DNA from: Paracoccus tegillarcae
GTDB lineage: Bacteria > Pseudomonadota > Alphaproteobacteria > Rhodobacterales > Rhodobacteraceae
Assembly: GCF_002847305.1 (NCBI RefSeq)
Contig: NZ_CP025408.1
Span: forward strand, 666,001 to 730,000
Direction: 5' to 3'
Length of the DNA stretch: 64,000 nucleotides
Made by a program: the position numbers and the translations under genes. Of this stretch, positions 18,576 to 27,894 are shown in pieces (within the stretch, counting starts at the first letter, position 1; the number at the start of each line of letters is the position of its first letter). The notes under the pieces are model-generated. The model had not been told where the DNA came from. It worked only from the letters and a program-made list of their open reading frames with translations, and did not search any database.

Positions 18576-19892
18576 ATGTCGATGTCCTCTGCCCTGAATG
18601 CCGGCGTTTCCGGTCTTGCCGCAAACTCGACCAAGCTCGCCACCATTTCGGACAACATCGCGAATTCCGGGACCTACGGATACAAGCGGGTGGAAACCAA
18701 TTTTGATTCAATCGTCCTGAACCAGACCCGCAATTCCGGGTCGTATTCCGCAGGCGGTGTTCAGGCCTCGTCGCGGCGCGTGATCAGTGAAAGCGGCGCG
18801 ATGATATCGACGTCGAACGCCATGGATATCGCCATCGCCGGACGCGGCATGCTGCCTGTCACATCCGCCGTCGACCTTGATAACGGCTTTTCGGATCTGC
18901 CGATGATGATGACCCGCACCGGGTCGTTCCATACCGATGCCCAGGGCATCCTGCGCACCGATTCCGGGCTGGTTCTGTTGGGTTGGCCGGCACGCTCGGA
19001 CGGGTCGGTTCCGACCATGACCCGCGATACGGCAATCGGGCTGGTGCCGGTGCAGGTCGAAACCAACCAGACCTCAGGCGATCCAACGACAGAGGTTTCA
19101 CTGGGGGTTAACTTGCCGGCACAGGATACGCTCGCCGGTTCACCTGGCGACCCTTTGAACCTGCAGATCGAGTATTTCGACAACCTCGGCGCATCCGAAT
19201 CCCTGAACCTGACATTTGTTCCCGATGTGTCGGGCGCCAGCGGCCGTTCAAATACATGGACCTTGGAAGTGCGCGATGGGGCCACTGATCCGGCATCAAA
19301 TCTGCTTGGCACCTATGAGGTCGTGTTTGACGATTCGCAGGCCGCAGGAGGCAATATCCTGTCGGTGACGACGCTTTCCGGCGACCCCTATGACGTGGCC
19401 TCGGGCGAAATCATGCTGAATCTGGCCGGCGGACCAATGGCCTTGGATATCGGCATGCCCGGCGCGATCAGCAAGCTGAAGCAGCTGTCAGCCAGCTTCT
19501 CTCCAACCAACATCACCAAGAACGGCTCTCCGGTGGGGCACCTGACCACGGTCGAGATCGACGAGAACGGCTTTATTCGCGCGACCTATGATACCGGCTT
19601 CATCAAGACCCTGTATCAGATCCCGCTGGTCGATGTGCCGAACCCGAACGGCCTGGTCTCGATGGATTCTCAAACTTATATGGTTTCGCCCACATCTGGC
19701 TCTTTCTTCCTGTGGGACGCTGGTGATGGGCCGACAGGGTCTGTCAACGGGTACGCGCTTGAGGCGTCAACGACAGATGTGGCTGCCGAGTTGACGGATC
19801 TGATCCAGACCCAACGTGCCTATTCGTCGAACGCCAAGATCATCCAGACCGTCGATGAGATGCTGCAGGAAACCACCAACATCAAACGCTGA
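18576..19892 (+). CDS. flgE: Flagellar hook protein FlgE
   Basis: Structural subunit of the flagellar hook, 438 residues. The N-terminus (SSALNAGVSGLAANSTKLAT, then SDNIANSGTYGYKR) carries the rod/hook family motif, and the C-terminal helix (LTDLIQTQRAYSSNAKIIQTVDEML) closes the D0 coiled coil. The middle D1/D2 domains are variable. It begins a four-gene run flgE-flgK-flgL-flgI. The 206 bases upstream contain no promoter element I can name with confidence. Confidence 0.95.
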   Translation: MSMSSALNAGVSGLAANSTKLATISDNIANSGTYGYKRVETNFDSIVLNQTRNSGSYSAGGVQASSRRVISESGAMISTSNAMDIAIAGRGMLPVTSAVDLDNGFSDLPMMMTRTGSFHTDAQGILRTDSGLVLLGWPARSDGSVPTMTRDTAIGLVPVQVETNQTSGDPTTEVSLGVNLPAQDTLAGSPGDPLNLQIEYFDNLGASESLNLTFVPDVSGASGRSNTWTLEVRDGATDPASNLLGTYEVVFDDSQAAGGNILSVTTLSGDPYDVASGEIMLNLAGGPMALDIGMPGAISKLKQLSASFSPTNITKNGSPVGHLTTVEIDENGFIRATYDTGFIKTLYQIPLVDVPNPNGLVSMDSQTYMVSPTSGSFFLWDAGDGPTGSVNGYALEASTTDVAAELTDLIQTQRAYSSNAKIIQTVDEMLQETTNIKR

Positions 19893-19932
19893 TCACTTAC
19901 GGTGATCTGGCCCCTTACCGGGAGTTAGCAGC

Positions 19933-21387
19933 ATGAGCATCGCGAAAGCACTGTCGAATGCGGTGACCGGCCTCGCCGCAACCTCGCGCGGCACGGAAAC
20001 CGTCGCCGCAAACATCGCCAACGTGATGACACCCGGCTATGCGCGGCGCGAAATGTCGCTGTCGGCGCAGTCCTTGGGCGGGCAATCCGGGGGCGTCCGC
20101 ATCGACGGCGTCAACAGGATCGTCAACACGGCCCTGCTGTCAGAGGCGCGCCTGTCTTATGCCGCCCGATCGGGCAGTTCGGATCTGGCCGCATTTTTCA
20201 ACATGGTCGAGAATGCCGTCGGCCTACCCGGCGAAACATCTGCAATCAGCACCGCGTTGACGCAGTTCGAGACAGCACTGATTGACGCCGCATCGCGCCC
20301 CGACGAGGACCTGCGTCTGCTCAAGGTCGTCGAAGCAGCCGAAAGCCTGACAGATCGGCTGCAGCAGGCCTCACGCACTGTGCAGGACGCCCGCACGGCC
20401 GCAGATATCAGCATTGATACCCAAATCACCGCACTGCAAAGCGGGCTGGAAAAAGTAGCCAAACTGAACAAGCAGATCGCCGGATTTAGCTCGAGTGGTC
20501 AGGACATATCGTCCCTGCATGACGAGCGGCAGGCCGTCATCGACAGCATCTCTGACATCGTCCCTCTGCGCGTCGTCTCGCGCGATGCTGGAAGGGTGTC
20601 GGTTTTCACCGCGGAAGGTGCCGTCCTTTTGGACGGGCTGACACCTGCCCAGCTGTCCTTCACGCCGGCCGGTCAGTTTACCGCAGACATGACGCTTGGC
20701 ACCGCCGGTGTCGGAGGCATTGTCTTCAATGGCGATGAGATTTCCGGTTCCGGACTTCGACTGTTCGAGGGCGGTTCGCTTTCGGCGGCGTTCGCAATTC
20801 GTGACTCCCACGCGCCGCAAATTCAGGCTGAGCTGGATTCACTCGCATACGATATCTATCATCGCTTCGCAGATCCCGCGACCGATCCGTCGCTTGCGCC
20901 TGGGCAACCCGGATTGTTCACTGACGCGGGCACGATTGCTGCCCCTCTGCCTAGCCTGGGTTTCGCAGCGCGAATATCCATAAACGCGACCGTCACCCCG
21001 GCAGGCGGAGATATCTGGCGGCTGCGCGCCGGGATCAACGCGGCAGGGCCCGGCCCCGTTGGCGACGCTTCATTGCTTGATGGGATGTCTCGTGCGCTGA
21101 AAGCCGTCCATGCTTTACCGCCAGGCGGCCATCTTAGCGGACGTCACGACGCTTCAGGCTTTTTCGCCAAGCTCGAGTCTCAGATCGCCGGCCGCAGAAT
21201 CAGCGCCGAAGCTGACGCGACGCTGCACGAAACGCGCGCAGTCAGCCTATCTGAACGCCTGATGGCAGATGGCGTCGACACCGACAGCGAAATGCAGCGC
21301 TTGTTACAATACGAACAGGCATATGCAGCAAATGCGCGCGTCATTCAGGCGATCGACGAAATGATGAACACTATTCTGAGGGTATGA
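19933..21387 (+). CDS. flgK: Flagellar hook-associated protein 1 FlgK
   Basis: Hook-filament junction protein of 484 residues. The N-terminal helix SIAKALSNAVTGLAATSR with NIANVMTPGYARRE matches the rod/hook family, and the C-terminus (LLQYEQAYAANARVIQAIDEMMNTIL) is the paired D0 helix. The coiled-coil part around residues 150-200 is typical of FlgK. It starts 40 bases after flgE, and GGGAG precedes the ATG. Only one base separates its stop from flgL. Confidence 0.93.
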   Translation: MSIAKALSNAVTGLAATSRGTETVAANIANVMTPGYARREMSLSAQSLGGQSGGVRIDGVNRIVNTALLSEARLSYAARSGSSDLAAFFNMVENAVGLPGETSAISTALTQFETALIDAASRPDEDLRLLKVVEAAESLTDRLQQASRTVQDARTAADISIDTQITALQSGLEKVAKLNKQIAGFSSSGQDISSLHDERQAVIDSISDIVPLRVVSRDAGRVSVFTAEGAVLLDGLTPAQLSFTPAGQFTADMTLGTAGVGGIVFNGDEISGSGLRLFEGGSLSAAFAIRDSHAPQIQAELDSLAYDIYHRFADPATDPSLAPGQPGLFTDAGTIAAPLPSLGFAARISINATVTPAGGDIWRLRAGINAAGPGPVGDASLLDGMSRALKAVHALPPGGHLSGRHDASGFFAKLESQIAGRRISAEADATLHETRAVSLSERLMADGVDTDSEMQRLLQYEQAYAANARVIQAIDEMMNTILRV

Positions 21388-21388
21388 T

Positions 21389-22405
21389 ATGGCCATTCAT
21401 TCCGTAGGCGATCAAGCACGTGCATTCGTGCTGCAAAACCAGACAGCGCACCTCAGAAACAGCCTGAACGTGCTCACGGACGAACTTGCAACAGGGCTCG
21501 TCGCAGACAAGGCGGGACGCCTTGGCGGGAATACGACGCAATTGCATCATTTCGAAAGCCAGATCGCTATCCTGAACCAGTACAAGTCTTCCGGCCAGGA
21601 GGCGGCAAATATCGCTGAGGCGACACAACAAGTTCTGGCGGCCCTCCACTCTGATGCGGCTGGGTTCGCTGCCGACGCTCTGGCAACCAGGCCAGCGACG
21701 AACACAACGGCCGTTTCATTGCGCGCCAGCCAAGCCCAGGCGCTGTTCGGGGCCGCCGTTGCGCGCCTGAATACCAACGTGGCTGGCCTGCATCTTTTTG
21801 CCGGTCAAGCAACGGACACGCCGGCATTGGCTGGTGCCGAGGCCATCCTGACGGAACTGCAGGCCGTGACCGCTGGCATGTCGACAGCAGCCGATGTCGA
21901 AACGGCAATCATTGACTGGTTCGATGCAGCGCCGGGCGGCGGTGGGTACCTGGACTTTGCCTATAACGGGACGATCGGCGAGCCAAGATTGGCCCAGATC
22001 GCCGAGGAACGCGTGATCTCGTTTTCGACAAGCGGTGCAACGCCGGCGATCAGAAATCTGCTAAAAGGCCTCGCGGTCGCAGCGCTTTCGAACGCCCCCA
22101 CCCTGGCCGCCGCTGACACCGAGCGACTGAGCATGGTTGATCGTGCGGGCGCATTGCTGCGATCGAACGAAACGGCTGTTCTGGACGAAATGGGGAGGGT
22201 TGGACTGTTGCAGTCTTTGGCAGAGAGGTTCGGGACCGAGCATTCAAACGCGCTGGCCGTTGCTGAGATTGGCCGATCGAACCTCATCACGGCCGATCCA
22301 TTTCTGACCGCGACCGCGCTGCAACAAGTGCAGGTCCAGATGGAAACCCTCTACACGCTGACCGCTCGCCTTTCGGGCCTTAATCTGGTGGACTATCTGC
22401 GGTGA
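21389..22405 (+). CDS. flgL: Flagellar hook-associated protein 3 FlgL
   Basis: Flagellin-related junction protein of 338 residues between FlgK and the filament. The N-terminal coiled-coil region includes LQNQTAHLRNSLNVLTDELATG, and the C-terminal helix includes LQQVQVQMETLYTLTARLSGL. The internal block LFAGQATDTPALA is characteristic of FlgL. Position directly after flgK supports the call over flagellin. Its stop overlaps the GTG start of flgI in GTGA. Confidence 0.9.
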   Translation: MAIHSVGDQARAFVLQNQTAHLRNSLNVLTDELATGLVADKAGRLGGNTTQLHHFESQIAILNQYKSSGQEAANIAEATQQVLAALHSDAAGFAADALATRPATNTTAVSLRASQAQALFGAAVARLNTNVAGLHLFAGQATDTPALAGAEAILTELQAVTAGMSTAADVETAIIDWFDAAPGGGGYLDFAYNGTIGEPRLAQIAEERVISFSTSGATPAIRNLLKGLAVAALSNAPTLAAADTERLSMVDRAGALLRSNETAVLDEMGRVGLLQSLAERFGTEHSNALAVAEIGRSNLITADPFLTATALQQVQVQMETLYTLTARLSGLNLVDYLR

Positions 22406-23505
22406 CATTCATTTTCAAACTGATCGCGGCTTTCGTGCTGCTGGTTTCGACAGTCTCTGCGGCGCCCGTTCGCATCAAGGATCTGGCCGATTTCGATGGC
22501 GTCCGCGGCAATGACCTGATCGGCTATGGGCTGGTCGTTGGTCTTGATGGGTCGGGCGATAGTCTAAGGAATGCACCTTACACCGAGGAAATTCTGGCAG
22601 GCATTCTGGAACGTCTAGGGGTAAATGTCGGTGATCAGGAACTTCGATCAAAAAACGTGGCGGCGGTGGTCGTCACCGCGGAGCTGCCCCCCTTTGCACG
22701 CTCGGGCAGCCGGTTGGATATCAACGTCGCCGCGATCGGCGACGCAAAAAGCCTGCTCGGCGGCACCTTGGTCCTCACGCCGCTGAAGGCCGCAGACGGG
22801 AACGTTTATGCCGTCGCGCAGGGCTCAGTCATCGCGGGTGGCACCGCGGCCGGCGGAGAGGCCGCACGCGTGGTTGAGGGGGTGCCGACCACCGTCTCCA
22901 TCCCGGTCGGCGCACGCGTCGAGCGCGAAGTTGATTTTGAGTTGGGCGAGATTGAGAACATTCGGATTGCGCTGCACAATTCTGATTTCACGACGGCGAC
23001 ACAGGTCGAGGCAGCGGTCAACCGTGCCCTGAACCGGCAAGTTGCGACAGCACTCGATTCAGGTACGGTTCAGGTCGATTTTCGGGCATTGGGTGATATC
23101 AATCCCGCCCATGTCTTGGGCCGGATCGAAAACCTCGAGATTCAGCCGGACAGCCGCGCGCGTGTCGTCATCGACCACAAATCCGGGACAATTGTCATTG
23201 GTGAGCGTGTGCGGATCTCTCGGGTCGCCGTCTCGCAGGGAAATCTGACGCTGAGAGTGCACGAAGCACCCGAGGTTTCACAGCCGAACCCCTTCGCGGC
23301 GGGTGAGACGGTCGTGGTGCCGCGCAGCTTTGCAGAGATTCGTGAAGAACCCGGCATCGGATTCGCCGAACTGCCGTCCGAGGCATCTTTGACCGACGTT
23401 ATCGCCGGGCTGAATGCGCTGGGTGTGGGGCCTCGGGATATGATTGACGTCTTGAAATCAATCCACGCCGCCGGCGCGCTGCATGCCGAATTGATCGTGC
23501 AATAA
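22402..23505 (+). CDS. flgI: Flagellar basal-body P-ring protein FlgI
   Basis: Periplasmic P-ring subunit that forms the bushing of the rod in peptidoglycan, 367 residues. It has a GTG start coupled to flgL, a Sec signal peptide (LIAAFVLLVSTVSAAP), and the family opening RIKDLADFDGVRGNDLIGYG. The C-terminal part (TDVIAGLNALGVGPRDMIDVLKSIHAAGALHAELIV) is highly conserved in FlgI. It is the last flagellar gene of the run; the neighbouring genes on both sides are unrelated to motility. Confidence 0.96.
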   Translation: MTFIFKLIAAFVLLVSTVSAAPVRIKDLADFDGVRGNDLIGYGLVVGLDGSGDSLRNAPYTEEILAGILERLGVNVGDQELRSKNVAAVVVTAELPPFARSGSRLDINVAAIGDAKSLLGGTLVLTPLKAADGNVYAVAQGSVIAGGTAAGGEAARVVEGVPTTVSIPVGARVEREVDFELGEIENIRIALHNSDFTTATQVEAAVNRALNRQVATALDSGTVQVDFRALGDINPAHVLGRIENLEIQPDSRARVVIDHKSGTIVIGERVRISRVAVSQGNLTLRVHEAPEVSQPNPFAAGETVVVPRSFAEIREEPGIGFAELPSEASLTDVIAGLNALGVGPRDMIDVLKSIHAAGALHAELIVQ

Positions 23506-23721
23506 TGCAGAACTAGTACAAGCAAGGCGTTCGTCAACGTCGAAATCCAGGTGCACATTGCTTTCCACTTTCCGATAGTTCTCTGCACCCTCTGGTCGCG
23601 CCCAGTGGCATGACGGCCACGAACTTGTCGCATCGCAGCGTCGACCAAGGCCTACGAACTGCTGTCGCATTGCAAGGTTACCGGCCATAGATTTCGACGA
23701 GTAGCGCAGGCGCGTTTCAGA

Positions 23722-24483
23722 TCACTCGACGATCACAACTGGGCAGCCTTTCACCTGCTCGACGGTGATGGCCGTATCGAACAACTCACTCAGGGTGTTG
23801 CTGGTCACGACCTCGGCGCGTGGCGCGGATTTGAACAAATGTCCGTCCTTTAGACACAGGATCCAGTCGGCGTACCGCGCGGCCATGCCAAGATCATGAA
23901 GAACAACGACGGGACCCCGTATATCGGCGCCGGGACGGGACAGGGCATGAATACGACGCATGATATCGATGGCATATTTGGGATCCAGCGCAGACAGTGG
24001 CTCATCAAGCAAAATCCATGGGGTCGATTGCGCGTATGCCATGGCGACAAAGGCGCGCTGCCGCTGGCCGCCCGACAGCGTGTCCAAGCGCCGATCGGCC
24101 AATGCCTCCAGATCAAACACCCGCAGAGAGGCGGCGACAATTTCGTGGTCCTGCGGGCCGGGGCGCCCTCGGTGATGCGGCCACCGCCCAAAGGCCACCA
24201 GATCGGCAACCGTCAGGCGCGGCAGGGACGACGTCCCTTGCGGCAACAAGGCAACGACACGAGCCCTCTCTTCCGCGCGAGCCGCGATGATATCAATACC
24301 GTTGACCCGAATACTCCCTTCGCTCGGGGCCACGAGGCCCGCAAGGCAGTGCAACAGGCTGGACTTGCCCGCCCCGTTCGGTCCGATAACCGCAGTCAGC
24401 CCCGACGCGGGTATTTGCGCATCGATATCCTTCAGGATCTGCTGGCCGTCATGTTGCAGATAGAGGCCCGATATCTCTATCAT
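23722..24483 (-). CDS. Siderophore ABC transporter ATP-binding protein
   Basis: ATPase of a ferric-siderophore importer (FecE/FepC/YclP type), 253 residues. It shows Walker A (GPNGAGKSS), the Q-loop in ALLPQG, signature [14 protein letters not shown], Walker B (WILLDEPLSALD) and the H-loop in VVLHDLGMAAR. The ATG at 24483 overlaps the upstream permease stop in ATGA; the longer open frame to 24855 is within the permease gene and not coding. It is the last gene of a four-gene importer operon. Confidence 0.94.
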   Translation of the reverse strand: MIEISGLYLQHDGQQILKDIDAQIPASGLTAVIGPNGAGKSSLLHCLAGLVAPSEGSIRVNGIDIIAARAEERARVVALLPQGTSSLPRLTVADLVAFGRWPHHRGRPGPQDHEIVAASLRVFDLEALADRRLDTLSGGQRQRAFVAMAYAQSTPWILLDEPLSALDPKYAIDIMRRIHALSRPGADIRGPVVVLHDLGMAARYADWILCLKDGHLFKSAPRAEVVTSNTLSELFDTAITVEQVKGCPVVIVE

Positions 24484-25424
24484 CGCGGGCGCCTTCGCAG
24501 CACCAGTGCCAGGAATACCAGCCCGCCCAGAAACTCGACGATGACGGCGAGCGTCGATTGCAGTGCCAGAAGACGCTCGAACACGAACTGGCCGGCGACA
24601 AGGATCAGCGCCCCCAGCATCGCGGCCGCCGGGATCAGGATCGCATGCCGCCATGTCGGCAAAAGCGCCGCAGCAAGGCTGGCGGCAAGCAACCCCAGAA
24701 AACTGATCGGTCCGATCAGTGCCGTCGACGTCGCGACCAAAGCGGCGATGATGATCAACGTGATCAGAGCCAGCCTGTCGTGGTCGACCCCAAGGCTTCG
24801 CGCATGGGTTCGGCCCAAAGCGGCAACATCCAGGGCCGGTGCCAGGCGCAGGCATGCGGCCAAGGCGAACACCACAAATGGCGCGGCAATAGCAAGTTGC
24901 ACCGGCTCTATCCCGGAAAAGCTGGCAAAGCTGGCACCCTGGACGATGGCGAATTCGGAGGGATCCAGAATGCGCTGCATGAAACCCGTCAGCCCGCGCA
25001 TGAGAATGCCCATGATCACACCTGTCAGTACCAGTCGGGTCATGTCATGGGCACCAAACCGCAGGACCGTGCCAAAAAGCGCCGTGGCCGCGCCAGCCAG
25101 ACAGGCGGTCTCTAACAGAAACTTGGGCAGGGTCGGCAATGTCGCAAAGCCAATTCCACCCAACAGCAGAACCAGCAGCGTCTGGATCAGCACGAACAGC
25201 GCGTCGAAACCCACGATGCCGGGGGTAAGCAACCTGTTTCCGATGATGGTTTGAAAGATCACGGTCGCCGCCCCGGCCGATGCCCCCACCAGCACAAGGG
25301 CAGTCAATTTCGCGCCTCGCAGCGACAAGATGATCTGGTAGGGGCTGCGCAGCCCCCAACACAGGTAAAGCGCCGAGGCCAATAACAAGGCCAGCGCCAG
25401 TAAGATCAACCGACGTTCAGCCAT
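24480..25424 (-). CDS. FecCD-type iron-siderophore ABC permease
   Basis: Integral membrane permease of 314 residues with the about ten helices of the FecCD family. The conserved segments AALGRTHARSLGVDH and ALIGPISFLGLLAASLA lie in the second half, where the ATPase-coupling loop is expected. I chose the ATG at 25424 (MAERRLILL), which overlaps the preceding permease by 8 bases; the in-frame ATG at 25514 would add an unlikely 30 residues. It pairs with the permease at 25417-26364. Confidence 0.92.
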   Translation of the reverse strand: MAERRLILLALALLLASALYLCWGLRSPYQIILSLRGAKLTALVLVGASAGAATVIFQTIIGNRLLTPGIVGFDALFVLIQTLLVLLLGGIGFATLPTLPKFLLETACLAGAATALFGTVLRFGAHDMTRLVLTGVIMGILMRGLTGFMQRILDPSEFAIVQGASFASFSGIEPVQLAIAAPFVVFALAACLRLAPALDVAALGRTHARSLGVDHDRLALITLIIIAALVATSTALIGPISFLGLLAASLAAALLPTWRHAILIPAAAMLGALILVAGQFVFERLLALQSTLAVIVEFLGGLVFLALVLRRRPR

Positions 25425-26364
25425 GGTCGGATCGCGCAGCCGGCGCGGCATAGAGCAGCCACAGGAATATCGCGGCACCGACCACGGCAAAAATCGCACC
25501 GGCGGGAATTTCATAGGGCCAGCGGATCACCCGTCCGATGACATCGGATGCCAGTACCGCTAACCCACCGGCCAGCGCGATCCACGGCAGGTTGGCACGC
25601 AGATGATCGCCGCGCCAGCGCGAGATGATATTCGGCACCACCAGACCCACGAATGGCAGCGCCCCGACCGTGACCACGGTGGCTGAGACCATGACCGCCA
25701 CCAGCACAAGGGCGGCAAGCATGGTCTGACGGGCGTCCAGCCCAAGGCTGCGTGCGCGATCTTCGCCCAGCCCCAGCAGGGTGATCCGGTCTGCCGCCAG
25801 GTACAGCAGCACTGCCGCCAGCGCGATCACCCACAGCAATTCATAGCGCCCCCGCAGGACGCCGGAGAACTCACCAGCCTGCCAGGCACCCAGATATTGC
25901 AGGAGATCCGTCGACCAGGCGACCGCCGTCACACCGGCCCCCAATATGCCGGCATAGATCAACCCGACCAGAGGCAGCATCACGGGATCCTGCCTCGGGA
26001 TATGGCGGGCGAGGATCAGGAAACCCCCGGTCCCCACAACCGCCGCCAGCGAAGCAACGATCATCTTGACCATCAACGCGGCCCCCGGATCAATCAAGGT
26101 GACCGCCAGCAGGCCTGCCATCGCGGATTCGGGCGTGCCGGTCAGGCCCGGCTCAACCAGCCGGTTTTGCACCGCCAGTTGAACCACCGCACCGGACAGC
26201 GCCAGCCCAGCACCGGCCAACAGCGCGGCAGCCGTTCGAGGCACGCGGCTGACCAGCATCAAAAACAGCCCGCCATCGTCCTGCGCGCCCAGATCGGCAG
26301 CCCCGACGGAAAGGCTGGCCAGCAACAGCAGGGCCAGCCCGATGATCGTGGCCAAGCGCAGCAT
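25417..26364 (-). CDS. FecCD-type iron-siderophore ABC permease
   Basis: Inner-membrane permease of 315 residues, partner of the next gene. An N-terminal hydrophobic helix is followed by the FecCD segment SRVPRTAAALLAGAGLALSG, and the second half has LGLGEDRARSLGLDARQ and VGALPFVGLVVPNI. These are the usual conserved blocks for siderophore or haem permeases. The start is three bases after the binding-protein stop, so the operon is compact. Confidence 0.93.
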   Translation of the reverse strand: MLRLATIIGLALLLLASLSVGAADLGAQDDGGLFLMLVSRVPRTAAALLAGAGLALSGAVVQLAVQNRLVEPGLTGTPESAMAGLLAVTLIDPGAALMVKMIVASLAAVVGTGGFLILARHIPRQDPVMLPLVGLIYAGILGAGVTAVAWSTDLLQYLGAWQAGEFSGVLRGRYELLWVIALAAVLLYLAADRITLLGLGEDRARSLGLDARQTMLAALVLVAVMVSATVVTVGALPFVGLVVPNIISRWRGDHLRANLPWIALAGGLAVLASDVIGRVIRWPYEIPAGAIFAVVGAAIFLWLLYAAPAARSDHG

Positions 26365-26367
26365 TCG

Positions 26368-27267
26368 TCAGCTATTCGCGCCGGCGAAGGCGGTCTTCAG
26401 CTGCTCTAGCGTCAGCATGATGGACTGGATGCCGCCGCCCGCCAGATACATCGCTGCCGCGTCGAGGTAGATGATCTGTCCGTTCTGCCCCGCCTTGGTT
26501 GCCGCGATCAGAGGGTTGTCCAGCGTCGCTGCGGCTGCCTCGCCCTCTTGTCCGACCGCAGCGCCCCGGTCGATGACCAGCAGCCAGTCAGGGTCCGCAT
26601 CTGCAACGAACTCGAAGGACACGGCCTCGCCATGGTTGCCGGCCTCCAGATTTGGAACGGCCTCGGTCAGGCCCACTTCGCCATGCAGCCAGCCAAAGCG
26701 TGAATTGGCGCCATAGGCCGAAATCTTGCCACCATGTGTCAGCAGGATCAGTGCGTCACCCTTGTCGCTGACGGCCGCGGCTGTTTCCGACATAGCCGCG
26801 TCCAACCGGGTTTTCAGCTGTGCTGCCTGCTCTGTCTTTTCGAAAATGGTGCCGTAGGCATCGATGCGCGACTTTATCTGGTTGACCAGATCCTCACCGG
26901 AAATCGTCATGTCGATTGTCGGCGCCAGCTTTGACAGCGCAGGAACCTGCGTTTGCGAACGGCCCCCCGCAACGATCAGGTCTGGCGCCATGACGGCGAG
27001 CGCTTCGAAATCGGGTTCGAACAGGGTGCCGACGGTCGGAATGCCGGTCACCGCGTCGGCCAGATAGGCCGGCGGCGTGAAATCGGGCCGCCCCGCAACA
27101 GCCACACCCAGTGCGTCCAACGTGTCCAGCGCAGCAAAATCCAGTGCAACGACCTTGGCCGGGGCGACCGCCACCTCGGCCGGGCCGGCGGCGCTGTCGA
27201 TCGACACGTTTTGGGCGTGCAATGTTGTGGGCAATGTCAGTGCGAGGGCACAGAGAAACGCTTTCAT
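26368..27267 (-). CDS. Siderophore-binding periplasmic protein (FatB/CeuE/YclQ type)
   Basis: Cluster-defining solute-binding protein of 299 residues with signal peptide (MKAFLCALALTLPTTLHAQ). The motif VVALDFAALDTLDALGV is the hallmark of the FatB/CeuE/YclQ group of catecholate or mixed-ligand siderophore-binding proteins. Two lobes joined by a long helix follow, with MAPDLIVAGGRSQ and DPDWLLVIDRGAAVG. I chose the ATG at 27267 for the signal peptide. First gene of the operon; the DUF2218 gene is divergent, with a candidate iron box between. No siderophore synthesis genes are seen here. Confidence 0.92.
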   Translation of the reverse strand: MKAFLCALALTLPTTLHAQNVSIDSAAGPAEVAVAPAKVVALDFAALDTLDALGVAVAGRPDFTPPAYLADAVTGIPTVGTLFEPDFEALAVMAPDLIVAGGRSQTQVPALSKLAPTIDMTISGEDLVNQIKSRIDAYGTIFEKTEQAAQLKTRLDAAMSETAAAVSDKGDALILLTHGGKISAYGANSRFGWLHGEVGLTEAVPNLEAGNHGEAVSFEFVADADPDWLLVIDRGAAVGQEGEAAAATLDNPLIAATKAGQNGQIIYLDAAAMYLAGGGIQSIMLTLEQLKTAFAGANS

Positions 27268-27343
27268 CACGGAATTCCTTTTGCTGCGTGTGCGGGTTCG
27301 GATGTTGACAATTGATCCCCGCCGATGCCAATCAGATGATTGT

Positions 27344-27358
27344 TGATTAAAAAACTCA
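27344..27358. promoter_or_regulatory. Candidate iron-responsive operator (TGA-N9-TCA)
   Basis: TGA at 27344-27346 and TCA at 27356-27358 flank nine mostly A/T bases, matching the iron-responsive operator consensus reported for RirA-type regulation in alphaproteobacteria. It lies between the divergent siderophore importer and DUF2218 genes, where an iron repressor should act. The short consensus makes chance matches possible. Confidence 0.5.
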
Positions 27359-27370
27359 GGAACATGGGAA

Positions 27371-27664
27371 ATGCAAGAGCAATTCGAGATCACAGGCAAT
27401 TTTGAGACAGAAAACTCAAGCAAGTATCTGATTCAGCTATGTAAACACTTCGCCCACAAGATCCCGGCTACCGTCGAGGGCGACAAGGGCCAGATCAATT
27501 TCGATATTGGAACAGCGGCGCTGACCGCCCACGACACTGCCCTGACAGCAACGCTGGTGGCGGGGAACGCAGAGGCGCTGGCCCGCCTGCAGCACATTGT
27601 TGATGATCATTTGAAACGATTTGCGTTTCGCGAGGATTTCGCCGGCATGACTTGGCAAAATTAG
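27371..27664 (+). CDS. DUF2218 domain protein
   Basis: Small cytosolic protein of 97 residues. The pattern SSKYLIQLCKHFAHKIPAT with a Cys and two His residues, followed by GQINFDIG and LQHIVDDHLKRFAFRED, is that of DUF2218. Homologues are commonly found beside siderophore uptake or reduction genes, which fits the divergent importer here. A role in iron release is inferred only from neighbours. The conserved Cys/His could bind metal. Confidence 0.82.
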   Translation: MQEQFEITGNFETENSSKYLIQLCKHFAHKIPATVEGDKGQINFDIGTAALTAHDTALTATLVAGNAEALARLQHIVDDHLKRFAFREDFAGMTWQN

Positions 27665-27816
27665 CCGTTGGTCCGCCGGGATTGATCCAGAACTGGCGAT
27701 CTTGGCCAGGCACCGAGGCGCTTTTTCAATCGGCGCGCGATCAGCCCGGACGCCGTGGCGTCATCGCTCAAACTGCGAAAGCGAGTAAGCCCCTCAGCCG
27801 TTGATAACACGCATGA

Positions 27817-27894
27817 TCAGCGCCAGCTACGCCAAGCCAGATAGCCGACAATCGCGACGGCAATGGCAAAGATGATCAATGTTTCCAGCGTCAT
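27817..27894 (-). CDS. Candidate 25-residue single-pass membrane microprotein
   Basis: A short frame encodes MTLETLIIFAIAVAIVGY followed by LAWRSWR, so one transmembrane helix with a positively charged C-terminal tail. The ATG at 27894 is preceded by AAGGGAG with 7 bases of spacing, a good ribosome site. The frame extends back to 28032 but that part is not membrane-like. No family is recognised. It sits in a 425-base space between the DUF2218 gene and tRNA-Arg. Confidence 0.4.
   Translation of the reverse strand: MTLETLIIFAIAVAIVGYLAWRSWR

Noticed and set aside
23896-25254. A 452-codon plus-strand frame across the siderophore permease and ATPase genes
   Set aside because: Antisense shadow of two clear transporter genes; no recognisable protein.
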